Assembly (NCBI GenBank): GCA_963741615.1
Contig: CAVUIU010000030.1
Coordinates: 248,001-312,000 of the forward strand
Source: UBA9676 sp963741615
GTDB taxonomy: Bacteria; Actinomycetota; Actinomycetes; Streptosporangiales; Streptosporangiaceae
DNA: 64,000 bases
Direction of reading: 5' to 3'
The notes under the pieces are model-generated. The model was not told where the DNA came from, did not search any database, and saw nothing but the letters and a program-made list of their open reading frames with translations. Below are positions 35,601 through 43,019 of the stretch, in pieces (positions within the stretch are counted from its first letter, which is position 1; each line of letters begins with the position of its first letter). A program made the position numbers and the translations under genes.

Positions 35601-36356
35601 GTGAGGGTCCGGCGAGAGCTGAAACGGGACCGCGTGGCAGTGCTGGCGGCGCTGGCGGCCCCGCTGGCGCTTGCCGCTGTCCTGGTCCCTTTCCGCACCG
35701 GTTTCCCCAATACCGATGCCGCCCTGGCCCTGATCCTGGTCGTGGTCGCCGTCGCGGCGAACGGGTACCGGCTCGCCGGGTACCTGGCGGCGCTGTCGGC
35801 GGCGGTGTGGTTCGACTTCTTCCTCACCCGGCCCTACGAGGAACTCGCGATCACCCGGCGGGCGGACATCGAGACCACTGTCCTGCTCCTCGTCATCGGC
35901 GTCGCCGTCACCGAACTGGCCGTCTGGGGCCGCCGCCAGCATTCGGCCGCGAGCCGGCGGGCGGGCTACCTGGACGGGATCAACGCGGCCGCCCAGGCCG
36001 TGGCGGCGGGAGGCTCCCCATCGGAGCTCATCGAGCAGGTATCGGCCCAGCTCACTGAGGTGCTGTCGCTCCGCTCGTGCCGTTTCCAGTTCGGCGTGGC
36101 GGGACTGGGCAAGCCGGCCCGGCTCCTGCACAACGGCCAGATCACAGCCGGGCAGCGGACCCTGGACGTGGCCGAGGGCCTGCCCGCGGACACCGACACC
36201 GAACTGCTGGTGGAGCACGGCGGCATGCTCAAGGGCAGGTTCCTGATGAGCCCGGCGCCCGGTGCCCGGCCCACCATGGAGCAAAGGCTCGTGGCCGTCG
36301 CCTTCGCCGATCAGGTGGGCGCCGCGCTGGCCGACAGCCAGCCGGCCGGGCAGTAA
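35601..36356 (+). CDS. DUF4118 membrane protein (KdpD-like sensor region without kinase)
   Basis: 251-aa protein with four tightly packed hydrophobic segments (about 13-110; AANGYRLAGYLAALSAAVWF and FFLTRPYEEL are the DUF4118 landmarks). A cytoplasmic GAF-like region follows (about 130-250). This is the sensory half of KdpD-type kinases, but the histidine kinase domain is absent. It may sense or serve another partner. GTG 35601 is the start. Confidence 0.82.
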   Translation: MRVRRELKRDRVAVLAALAAPLALAAVLVPFRTGFPNTDAALALILVVVAVAANGYRLAGYLAALSAAVWFDFFLTRPYEELAITRRADIETTVLLLVIGVAVTELAVWGRRQHSAASRRAGYLDGINAAAQAVAAGGSPSELIEQVSAQLTEVLSLRSCRFQFGVAGLGKPARLLHNGQITAGQRTLDVAEGLPADTDTELLVEHGGMLKGRFLMSPAPGARPTMEQRLVAVAFADQVGAALADSQPAGQ

Positions 36357-36519
36357 CGAGCGGGAAGGGACCGGCGGCCCGCCCGGCCCCGAATGGCCAG
36401 TCCAGTTGTCCAACCGTGACTGACATGCGGGTTCCCCTTTGCCGTAGACCTGCTCAGCTAGGGGTAGGAAGGCTCCCGCCCGTCATAGGGGGGCGGGGGG
36501 AAAGGGAAGGAACACGACG

Positions 36520-36879
36520 ATGAGGGCAGCCCTCACAGCGGTGGCACTGGGCATCCTGATCGCGGCCGGGGCCGCCGGCTGCTCCCACCACACCTCGACG
36601 GGTAGTGCCGCGGCGACGGCGAGCTCGCTCGCCACCAGCCCGCAGGTGCGGGCGGCGGAGGCAAAGCTGAAGACCTGCATCACCAACGGAAACCCGCTCA
36701 CCTCGGCCGGGCGGCACTCCATCATCACGTGCGCCCTGCCCGCCGCCACCAGTTCCACCGCGAGAGCGGCGGCGGAGAAGTGCCTGCAAACCGACTTCAC
36801 GTCGCACGGGTTCGGGCTCACGCAAGCGGACCGGAAGGCCATCTTGACTGCCGGGGCCGCCTGCCTCGGGGTCAAGTGA
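36520..36879 (+). CDS. Small secreted lipoprotein
   Basis: 119 aa with a signal peptide ending in the lipobox AAGC (Cys near residue 21), followed by a Ser/Thr/Ala-rich linker and a compact domain with four further cysteines (C53, C67, C83, C115) that could form two disulfides. It should be lipid-anchored on the outer face of the membrane. AAGGGAAGGAA lies upstream of the ATG. No family recognised. Confidence 0.78.
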   Translation: MRAALTAVALGILIAAGAAGCSHHTSTGSAAATASSLATSPQVRAAEAKLKTCITNGNPLTSAGRHSIITCALPAATSSTARAAAEKCLQTDFTSHGFGLTQADRKAILTAGAACLGVK

Positions 36880-36908
36880 GCAGGTCAGCGGTTCCGGCCG
36901 GTGGTGTA

Positions 36909-37124
36909 TCAGGAAGGCAGGTAAAGACGCAGCCCCTGAGGCATGTGCTGGTCGTGAGTGACGCTCCCCTTGAACACGCCGTTGATGTAAGCGGATACGT
37001 CTGGCGGGTACGCCCCCTTCGGTGAGTTCTCCGCGGTCAGCCGCAGGATCGTCGATGGGGCGGTGTGGTGCTGATCGGCCAGCTGGGCCAGGCTCATATC
37101 CCCGCCTGTGGTGTGCTCGATCAC
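36909..37124 (-). CDS. Small LysM-like domain protein
   Basis: 71-aa protein from GTG 37124 (AGGAGGAACC upstream). The sequence MSLAQLADQHHTAPSTILRL followed by a Pro-rich stretch and GLRLYLPS matches a single LysM repeat (helix-turn-helix between short strands), a peptidoglycan- or chitin-binding fold. No signal peptide, so the site of action is uncertain. It is divergent from corA. Confidence 0.68.
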   Translation of the reverse strand: MIEHTTGGDMSLAQLADQHHTAPSTILRLTAENSPKGAYPPDVSAYINGVFKGSVTHDQHMPQGLRLYLPS

Positions 37125-37277
37125 GGTTCCTCCTCGCTGTCCCGCCGGGACCTTCCCGGGGGCGCCCTTGCCCCGTAGCCATCGAGCCGAAACACCGATG
37201 CCCACGGGCCGTAACCGGGCCGGGCTCCGCCATGCTTGGTAAAGGATGTCTGTTGCTTTGGGACAAGGAGCCCCAAG

Positions 37278-38357
37278 ATGATCATTGACTGTGCTCACTA
37301 CCAGCACGGCCGCAGGCGTGATCGGGGCGCCGTGCCGCTGGAGGAGGCGGCGGCACGGTGCAGCGAGGGTGGCTTCGTGTGGCTGGGATTGTTCGAGCCC
37401 GGGGCCGACGAGCTGGCGCAGGTTCGCGACGCCTTCGACCTGCATGAGCTGGCCGTGGAGGACGCGCAGAACTTTCACCTGCGGCCAAAGATCGAGAACT
37501 ACGACGCCGGCGTGCGGCTGGTCATCCTGCGCACCGCCCGCTACGACGACGAGGCCGAAGAGATCGAGTTCGGCAAGATCAGCGTCTTCCTCGCGCCGAC
37601 CTTCGTGATCACCGTGCGGCAAGGGGCCGCGAGCGAGCTGCGGGAGGCCAGGCAGCGGCTGGAGCAGCGGCCGGAGCTTCTGACCGCGGGCAGCTCATCG
37701 GCGCTCTGGGCGATCCTGGACGAGGTCGTGGACGGATATGCGCCCGTCGTGGCCGGGCTCGAACGCGATATCGACCAGATCGAAGCCACCGTGTTCTCCG
37801 GCACCGTCGCGCCGACCGAACGGATCTACTCGCTGCGCAGCGAGGCAACCGACTTCCACCGCGCCGTCCATCCGCTGCTCGGCGTGGTCGCCGCGGTCGA
37901 GCGCACCACCGCGGCCCCGGAGCTGCAGCCGTATCTGCGCGACGTCCACGACCACGTGCTCCTCGTCGACGAGGAGGTCGCCGCCCAGCGTGAGCTGCTC
38001 GGCACCGTGCTGCAGGCCAACATGGCAGTGATCTCGGTCGAGCAGACGAAGGTCAGTGTCCGGCAGAACGCCACCATCGAGCAGCTCACGATCCTGGCAA
38101 CCGTCTTCCTGCCGCTGACCTTCATCACGGGCTTCTTCGGCCAGAACTTCCGGTGGCTGGTCGATCACATCGACAGCTTCGCCGCGTTCGTCATCTACGG
38201 CCTCGGTGGCCTCGCCGTGCCGTTGGGGCTGCTGTTCCTCTGGCTGAGGGCACGCAGTCCCCGCCAGGTCGCCAGCGCCGCATCACCCGAAGCCGCCGGC
38301 GTCGGCCGTCACCCCATGCCCCCAGGTCGTGACCGGGTATCGGATCCCGTCCGGTGA
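37278..38357 (+). CDS. corA: CorA-family magnesium/cobalt transporter
   Basis: 359 aa. A large cytosolic domain (AVEDAQNFHLRPKIENYDAG, FVITVRQG) is followed by a long stalk helix and two TM segments at about 270-335. The CorA signature loop between them is GFFGQNF, a variant of the GxN motif (usually GMNF). It should form a pentameric Mg2+/Co2+ channel. ATG 37278 follows GGAGCCCC. That ribosome site sits in a possible small hairpin (CTTTGGG pairing with CCCCAAG). The C-terminal 30 residues are extra and polar. Confidence 0.9.
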   Translation: MIIDCAHYQHGRRRDRGAVPLEEAAARCSEGGFVWLGLFEPGADELAQVRDAFDLHELAVEDAQNFHLRPKIENYDAGVRLVILRTARYDDEAEEIEFGKISVFLAPTFVITVRQGAASELREARQRLEQRPELLTAGSSSALWAILDEVVDGYAPVVAGLERDIDQIEATVFSGTVAPTERIYSLRSEATDFHRAVHPLLGVVAAVERTTAAPELQPYLRDVHDHVLLVDEEVAAQRELLGTVLQANMAVISVEQTKVSVRQNATIEQLTILATVFLPLTFITGFFGQNFRWLVDHIDSFAAFVIYGLGGLAVPLGLLFLWLRARSPRQVASAASPEAAGVGRHPMPPGRDRVSDPVR

Positions 38358-38363
38358 TCCGGT

Positions 38364-38561
38364 GTGGGCTATGGTGACGAAGTTATATGGGGGGGTGCCA
38401 TCTTCGGGTACCCCGTCGTGGCGGAGATCTGGTCGTCCCGGGCGGACCAGGAGGCGTTCCTGAACTCGCGCCTTGGCGCGGCGCTGGCGACCGGGGGCGT
38501 GACGGCAGCGCCCACTGTCCGCTGGGTGCCGCTCCTGGCCTACCACCGGTCCGGAGCCTGA
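38364..38561 (+). pseudogene. Fragment of a small ABM-like protein
   Basis: Reads VVAEIWSSRADQEAFLNSRL and VRWVPLLAYH. This looks like the C-terminal half of small antibiotic-biosynthesis-monooxygenase-like proteins (about 100 aa), where the EIWxSxxxxxxFxxxxL strand-helix is conserved. The N-terminal half is absent and the start (GTG 38364) has no good ribosome site. Six bases separate it from the corA stop. Most likely a remnant. Confidence 0.42.
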
Positions 38562-38630
38562 TCCCCGGGGTAGCGGCCGGAGCCATCCCGGCCCCTACCC
38601 CCGTCCGGGCAGGGGATGAGGCACCTAGCA

Positions 38631-38678
38631 GAATGTGTGCCGAAAGGGTTGCCTGAGCAGCCGTTTCGGCACACATTC
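38631..38678. repeat. Perfect 15-bp inverted repeat, long hairpin
   Basis: GAATGTGTGCCGAAA at 38631-38645 is exactly complementary to TTTCGGCACACATTC at 38664-38678. The 18-nt centre can also pair (GGTTGC with GCAGCC). It ends 35 nt before the ATG of the amidohydrolase gene. No U-tract. It could be an operator, an RNA leader hairpin or the end of a vanished element. Confidence 0.9.
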
Positions 38679-38713
38679 CCGGCCGCCGCGCGCTGGGCCG
38701 GAGGGAGCCTGGT

Positions 38714-39598
38714 ATGGACCTCGAAAGTCTGGTCGCCCTCGACGTGCATACCCACGCCGAGGTCTCCTCGCGCGGCGGCACGTCCCTGGGCGACACGCTC
38801 AACGATGCGTCCGCCGCCTATTTCGGGGTGGACGCCGCGCGCCGCAAGCCGACCCTGGCGGAGATCGCCGCGTACTACCGCGAGCGCGACATGGCGGCGG
38901 TGGTGTTCACGGTGGACGCCGAGCACGCCACCGGCATCCCGCCGGTGCCGAACGAGGAGATCGCGGAGGCGGCCGCCGCCAGCGGCGGCGTCCTCATCCC
39001 CTTCGCCTCCATCGACCCCTTCCGCGGCCGGGCCGGGGTGGGGCAGGCGCGCCGGCTGGCAGCGCGCTACGGCGTGAAGGGCTTCAAGTTCCACCCCAGC
39101 ATCCAGGGCTTCTTCCCGAACGACCGGATGGCGTACGGCCTGTACGAAGCGATCGAGGAACTCGGGGCGATCGCGCTCTTCCACACCGGCCAGACCGGCA
39201 TCGGCGCCGGTGTGCCGGGCGGCGGCGGGATCAGGCTGAAGTACTCCAATCCGCTGCACATCGACGATGTGGCGGCCGACTTCCCCGAACTGAAGATCAT
39301 CCTGGCGCATCCGTCCTTCCCCTGGCAGGACGAGGCGCTGAGCATCGCCACGCACAAGCCCGGTGTCTACATCGACCTGTCCGGCTGGTCGCCGAAGTAC
39401 TTCCCGCCGCAGCTGGTGCAGTACGCCAACACCCTGCTGCAGGACAAGGTCCTGTTCGGCTCGGACTTCCCGTTGCTCACCCCGGACCGCTGGCTCGCCG
39501 ACTTCGCCAAGCTGCCCATCAAGGACGAAGTGAGACCGAAGATCCTCAAGCAGAACGCGGCCCGCCTGCTCGGCCTCCAGCCAGCCGCCGGCCCCTGA
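38714..39598 (+). CDS. Amidohydrolase (amidohydrolase_2 family)
   Basis: 294-aa TIM-barrel metal-dependent hydrolase or decarboxylase. The metal site begins with VHTH (H12, H14), continues with KGFKFHPSIQGFFPND, FHTGQTG and ILAHPSFPW, and ends with the aspartate in FGSDFPLLTPD. Members include gamma-resorcylate and related decarboxylases as well as lactonases. AGGGAG precedes ATG 38714. A strong inverted repeat lies in its leader. It converges with the GNAT gene. Confidence 0.88.
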   Translation: MDLESLVALDVHTHAEVSSRGGTSLGDTLNDASAAYFGVDAARRKPTLAEIAAYYRERDMAAVVFTVDAEHATGIPPVPNEEIAEAAAASGGVLIPFASIDPFRGRAGVGQARRLAARYGVKGFKFHPSIQGFFPNDRMAYGLYEAIEELGAIALFHTGQTGIGAGVPGGGGIRLKYSNPLHIDDVAADFPELKIILAHPSFPWQDEALSIATHKPGVYIDLSGWSPKYFPPQLVQYANTLLQDKVLFGSDFPLLTPDRWLADFAKLPIKDEVRPKILKQNAARLLGLQPAAGP

Positions 39599-39631
39599 TG
39601 GGACGGCGATCCGGAGTCCGGGTCGTGGGTG

Positions 39632-40159
39632 TCAGCCGCGGACCGGGATCTCCAGCGCCATGAAGACGTCGTCGACATAGCGGCCCTGCAGATAGAACTG
39701 ATCTTTGAGGACGCCTTCGGTCCGGTAGCCGCATGCGCGGTAGAGCGACTGGGCCCGGGTGTTGGTGCCGAGGACCCGCAGGGTGATGCGGCGGGCCCCG
39801 CGGCTGGTCGCTTCCTGCCGGGCGGCCTCCAGGAGCATGCGGCCGACTCCTCGTCCCTGATGGGCGGGGGCAACGGCGAAGCCGTTGATCTCCTGGACGT
39901 GCCCGCTGGAGGCCGGCAGGGGGTCCGGGCGCAGCTTCACATAGCCGATGACGTGCTCGCCTTCGTGAGCGACCAGGACATTCTCGGGCGGCGTCCGGTC
40001 GTCGAAGAAGGGCCTGTCGAGGGGCCAGAGCGGCACCGGGGACACGTCGGCAGACCAGGTGGACTGGTCGATCGCGGCCAGCGCTGGCCCGTCGCTGTCG
40101 GCCGCCGCCCGGATGCGCACGCCAGGCAGCGCCGGCCGGTCGGGTGGATCTTGCTTCAT
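39632..40159 (-). CDS. GNAT family N-acetyltransferase
   Basis: 175-aa acetyl-CoA-dependent N-acyltransferase. Motif A is INGFAVAPAHQGRGVGRMLL (Q/RxxGxG/A loop); the conserved NTRAQSLYRACGYRTEG follows. Full length for the RimI-like group. It is the third gene behind the TPP riboswitch (46 bp after the APH gene). Substrate unknown. Confidence 0.88.
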   Translation of the reverse strand: MKQDPPDRPALPGVRIRAAADSDGPALAAIDQSTWSADVSPVPLWPLDRPFFDDRTPPENVLVAHEGEHVIGYVKLRPDPLPASSGHVQEINGFAVAPAHQGRGVGRMLLEAARQEATSRGARRITLRVLGTNTRAQSLYRACGYRTEGVLKDQFYLQGRYVDDVFMALEIPVRG

Positions 40160-40205
40160 GGCTTCATCGTGGCAGGCTTCCCCCGCGCGCAGGCAGCCAC
40201 CACGA

Positions 40206-41429
40206 TCATGTGGTGCCTGGCCGGCGGGCCCGCTGGCGGAGATGGTCGAGCATGGCCGAGCCGTCCGGTCCCGCGAACCACTGGGCGTGGCCGATGAGGT
40301 AGGTGTCGTAGGCGAGATCGGCCAGCCCGGGCGAGGCCACCACGTCGGCGAAGTACTCGACCTCGGAGAGCGCGTACTCGAGGTGGACGACCGGGAGCAC
40401 CTCGGGCAGGGCGGCCGCTTCCGCCGGGCCCAGTGGCCGGATGCTCCGGTAGCCGTCGAGCAGCGCGTCCACGGCCGTGAGGTCGACCCCGGCCCGGCCG
40501 GATTCGGCGAGGTCGAGCCAGGCGATGGTGCTGCGCTCGAGCGCGACCGCCAGGTCGTGGACGGCGAAGGTGCGGTTGGCCAGCCCGAAGTCGAACACCG
40601 CCGCGACCTCTGCGTCCGGCCCGGTGCCGTCCCAGCTGAGGTTGGAGGGGTGCCAGTCGCCGTGCCCCCACTGCCGGGCCAGCGTGGCGAGCAGCGGCGC
40701 GGCGCGGCGCATCGCGGGGAGGAGATCGTGGGTGAGATCGCCGCGCCAGCCGCGGCCGGCCAGGTAGCGGCCGAGCCCGGGGCGCCGGCGACCCATCGCG
40801 TCCACCTCGGCGAGCGGGTCCGCCGCGGTGATGACGCCGCAGGAACTGGTGAGCACCGCCGGTGGCCGGGCCGGCCGGCCGAACCCGGCCGCCGCCTGGT
40901 GCAGCCGCGCGAGCGCGGCACCCGCGGCCCGGGCGTGGCCGGGGCTCAGGTACGGCGTCCACGACATCGCATCCCGGTAGAGGTCGACACCCGGCGCCAC
41001 GTCGTGCACCTCGTAAACGAAGTCACCAGAGGCCACCGCGGTCCGGCCGGCCGCCGTGCGCCAGACCGCAGGCACCGACAGGCCATGGTCGCGCAGGTGC
41101 GTGGCGAACGCGTGTTCGGCAGTGAGCTGAGCGGGGGTGCGGACGCGTATGTGGTGACGCTTCACGAAGGCGGTGCCGTTGCCGTGGCTGACAAGGCCGG
41201 CGGCCGACATCGGCCGCGGGCTGCTCCAGGCGACGACGGCACCCGTCACCTCACCGGCGCCGGGCCCTGACCCGGCGGGCCCTGCCCCGGCGGGCCCTGC
41301 CCCGGCGGCCGCAGGGTACCTGGCGAGCACGGCGCTCACCTCACCGCCGGTGAGAGGGCTCCAGTCGGGCTCGACCAGTTCCTTGCCCATGCCGTGGACG
41401 AGCTCGGCCGGGGACCGCTGCCCGCTCAT
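40206..41429 (-). CDS. APH/ChoK-fold phosphotransferase; candidate thiamine kinase
   Basis: 407-aa small-molecule kinase. The catalytic loop is GHGDWHPSNLSWDG, with the metal-binding VFDFGLANRT (DFG-like) after it; an N-lobe with FVKRHH supplies the ATP lysine. Length and layout fit aminoglycoside phosphotransferase/choline-kinase proteins. A TPP riboswitch lies upstream, with one small gene between them (ATGA overlap). Thiamine kinase (YcfN/ThiK) belongs to this same fold, so thiamine or thiazole salvage is a reasonable guess. Residues 40-60 are a short Gly/Pro/Ala repeat. Confidence 0.82.
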   Translation of the reverse strand: MSGQRSPAELVHGMGKELVEPDWSPLTGGEVSAVLARYPAAAGAGPAGAGPAGSGPGAGEVTGAVVAWSSPRPMSAAGLVSHGNGTAFVKRHHIRVRTPAQLTAEHAFATHLRDHGLSVPAVWRTAAGRTAVASGDFVYEVHDVAPGVDLYRDAMSWTPYLSPGHARAAGAALARLHQAAAGFGRPARPPAVLTSSCGVITAADPLAEVDAMGRRRPGLGRYLAGRGWRGDLTHDLLPAMRRAAPLLATLARQWGHGDWHPSNLSWDGTGPDAEVAAVFDFGLANRTFAVHDLAVALERSTIAWLDLAESGRAGVDLTAVDALLDGYRSIRPLGPAEAAALPEVLPVVHLEYALSEVEYFADVVASPGLADLAYDTYLIGHAQWFAGPDGSAMLDHLRQRARRPGTT

Positions 41430-41653
41430 GCGGTGACCCGGCGGCCGAGTGCGCCGAGCCGGCCCACCAGCAGGGTCGCCGCCGCGGCGACGCCGAACGA
41501 GCAGATCGACGCGGACATCCAGCTGGCCGGGGTGAAGCCGACCAGGCTGAGCGCCTGCGGTACCGGCTCGGCCAGCGTGCGCGCGACCTCCGAGTGGCGG
41601 TCTCCGGGGACGGTGACGAACGTGTCCGGTGCTGGTGGGGATGTGATGGCCAC
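41426..41653 (-). CDS. Small protein directly under TPP riboswitch control
   Basis: 75 aa from GTG 41653. GGGAGG, 5 nt before it, is the 3' strand of the riboswitch itself, so ligand binding should hide this ribosome site. One hydrophobic segment lies at about 47-64 (SASICSFGVAAAATLLVG). I do not recognise a family; it could be a short membrane protein, a leader peptide or the stub of a precursor permease. Its stop overlaps the kinase start (ATGA), coupling their translation. Confidence 0.65.
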   Translation of the reverse strand: MAITSPPAPDTFVTVPGDRHSEVARTLAEPVPQALSLVGFTPASWMSASICSFGVAAAATLLVGRLGALGRRVTA

Positions 41654-41659
41654 GACTGC

Positions 41660-41755
41660 CTCCCTACGCCGGCATTACCCGGTCAGGTTCAAACGGTCGG
41701 TGGCGCAGTCCTTGCGGCCAGCCACCCTCTCAGCCCGGTTGACCCGAGCTCCCGT
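41660..41755 (-). promoter_or_regulatory. TPP riboswitch (THI element)
   Basis: Read on the minus strand, the element has the conserved parts in order: CTCGGGT, GGGCTGAGAGGGTGGC, a variable stem-loop, then TTTGAACCTGACC and GGGTAATGCCGGCGTAGGGA. These are the hallmark CUGAGA and ACCUGA...UAAUGCC.GCGUAGGGA segments of the thiamine-pyrophosphate aptamer. The 3' end contains the GGGAGG ribosome site of the next gene, implying control of translation initiation. TPP should repress the small gene and the APH kinase downstream. Confidence 0.95.
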
Positions 41756-41803
41756 GTGATTACCAGCCCCCATGGTATCGTCAGCGGCGCCCCCGCTCCG
41801 AGA

Positions 41804-42748
41804 TCAGGTAGCCCCGGCCTTGCTGCCCGCGGTCGTCGGGTCGATGAAGACGTGCGGGGTCACGGTCAGCCGTTCGGCCAGCTGGCGGTCGATCGTGCTG
41901 GCGAGGTCCTCCGCCTCGTCGGCATTGATCCGGCCGCTGAAGTCCACCCGGGCCGCGACGATCAGATGGTCGGGGCCCAGCTGCATGGTGAGCAGTTCGA
42001 CAAGCTCGTCCACCCCCGGCATCTGCTCGATCACCCCGCGGATGACGCGCTGCTCCTCCGGGTCGGCGGCCCGGCCGATGAGCAGGTCACGGCTGTCGAG
42101 GCCGAGCTTGACGGCGACGGCGATGAGCAGCACGCCGATCGCCATGGAGGCGGATGCGTCCCAGACCGGCGATCCGGTCAGCTCGCGGAGCGCGAGGCCG
42201 GCGGCGGCGAGCGCGAGCCCGATGAGCGCGGCGGTGTCCTCGAACAGCGCCGCCTTCACCGTGGTGTCGGGGCTGCGCTGTACGTGATCGACGAGCCCGG
42301 TGTGGCTGCGCCGGGCCTCGGCGCGCATCTGCCGGTACGCCCGGATGAACGATGCGCCCTCGGCGACGCCGGCGACGGCGAGCACGACATAGGCGATGAG
42401 GGGATCGCCCGCGCTCTCGCGCCCGAGCGCGAGTATCCCCTCGAAGATCGAGAATCCCGCGCCGGCGATGAAGATGCCAAAGGCCGCGAGCAGCGACCAG
42501 AAGTAACGTTCCTGGCCGTAGCCGAACGGGTGGCCGGGATCGGCTGGCCGGTCGCTGCGGTGCACCGACGTCAGCAGGAATGCCTGATTGAGGGTGTCCG
42601 CGGCCGAGTGCGCGGCCTCGGCGAGCATCGCGCTCGAGCCGGACAGCAGCCCGGCCGCCAGCTTGATGACGCCGACGAAGAGGTTCGCCGACCCGGCGAT
42701 GATGACCGTGCGGCGGGTTGCCCGCCGCCGTTCCCGGGCGGACGTCAC
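41804..42748 (-). CDS. Cation diffusion facilitator (CDF) transporter
   Basis: 314 aa with six hydrophobic segments. The metal-transport motif lies in AEAAHSAADTLNQ (HxxxD) in TM2, and a second acidic motif in ALFEDTAALIG (TM5). A soluble C-terminal domain ends at VTPHVFIDPT. It exports Zn2+, Fe2+ or related metals by proton exchange. I take GTG 42748 as start because upstream codons overlap the small hydrophobic gene, which ends 16 bp earlier. Confidence 0.9.
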   Translation of the reverse strand: MTSARERRRATRRTVIIAGSANLFVGVIKLAAGLLSGSSAMLAEAAHSAADTLNQAFLLTSVHRSDRPADPGHPFGYGQERYFWSLLAAFGIFIAGAGFSIFEGILALGRESAGDPLIAYVVLAVAGVAEGASFIRAYRQMRAEARRSHTGLVDHVQRSPDTTVKAALFEDTAALIGLALAAAGLALRELTGSPVWDASASMAIGVLLIAVAVKLGLDSRDLLIGRAADPEEQRVIRGVIEQMPGVDELVELLTMQLGPDHLIVAARVDFSGRINADEAEDLASTIDRQLAERLTVTPHVFIDPTTAGSKAGAT

Positions 42749-42764
42749 GTCGCTCGCCGGGCGG

Positions 42765-42932
42765 CTACCAGCGGTACCAGCGGCGCCTGCGCCCCGCGGC
42801 GGCCCCGGTGAAGAAGAAACCAAGCAGCCACAGGGCCAGCACGATCAGGGCGATCCACCACAGCACGTGCACGGCGAAGCCCAGCCCGCCCAGGATGAGG
42901 GCGAGCAGGAGGACAGCAAGGATGATCGCCAT
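42765..42932 (-). CDS. Very small hydrophobic membrane protein
   Basis: 55-aa protein starting MAIILAVLLLALILGGLGFA, with a second hydrophobic stretch (IALIVLALWLLGFFF) and an Arg/Trp-rich tail RRRRWYRW. This is the layout of lmo0937-type small hydrophobic proteins that are widespread in actinomycetes. AGGAAAAG precedes the ATG at 42932. It is probably cotranscribed with the CDF gene. Function unknown. Confidence 0.75.
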   Translation of the reverse strand: MAIILAVLLLALILGGLGFAVHVLWWIALIVLALWLLGFFFTGAAAGRRRRWYRW

Positions 42933-43019
42933 CGTCTTTTCCTTTCAGGTGTGAAGCACCCCTCAACTCACCATCGAAACGTCAGTCAAACCGGCTGCCC
43001 CGGCCTGGTTGCGGCCCGT

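Noticed and set aside
37250..37290. Possible magnesium riboswitch upstream of corA
   Set aside because: Only a 7-bp imperfect hairpin around the ribosome site is visible; no M-box or other known Mg-sensor consensus.
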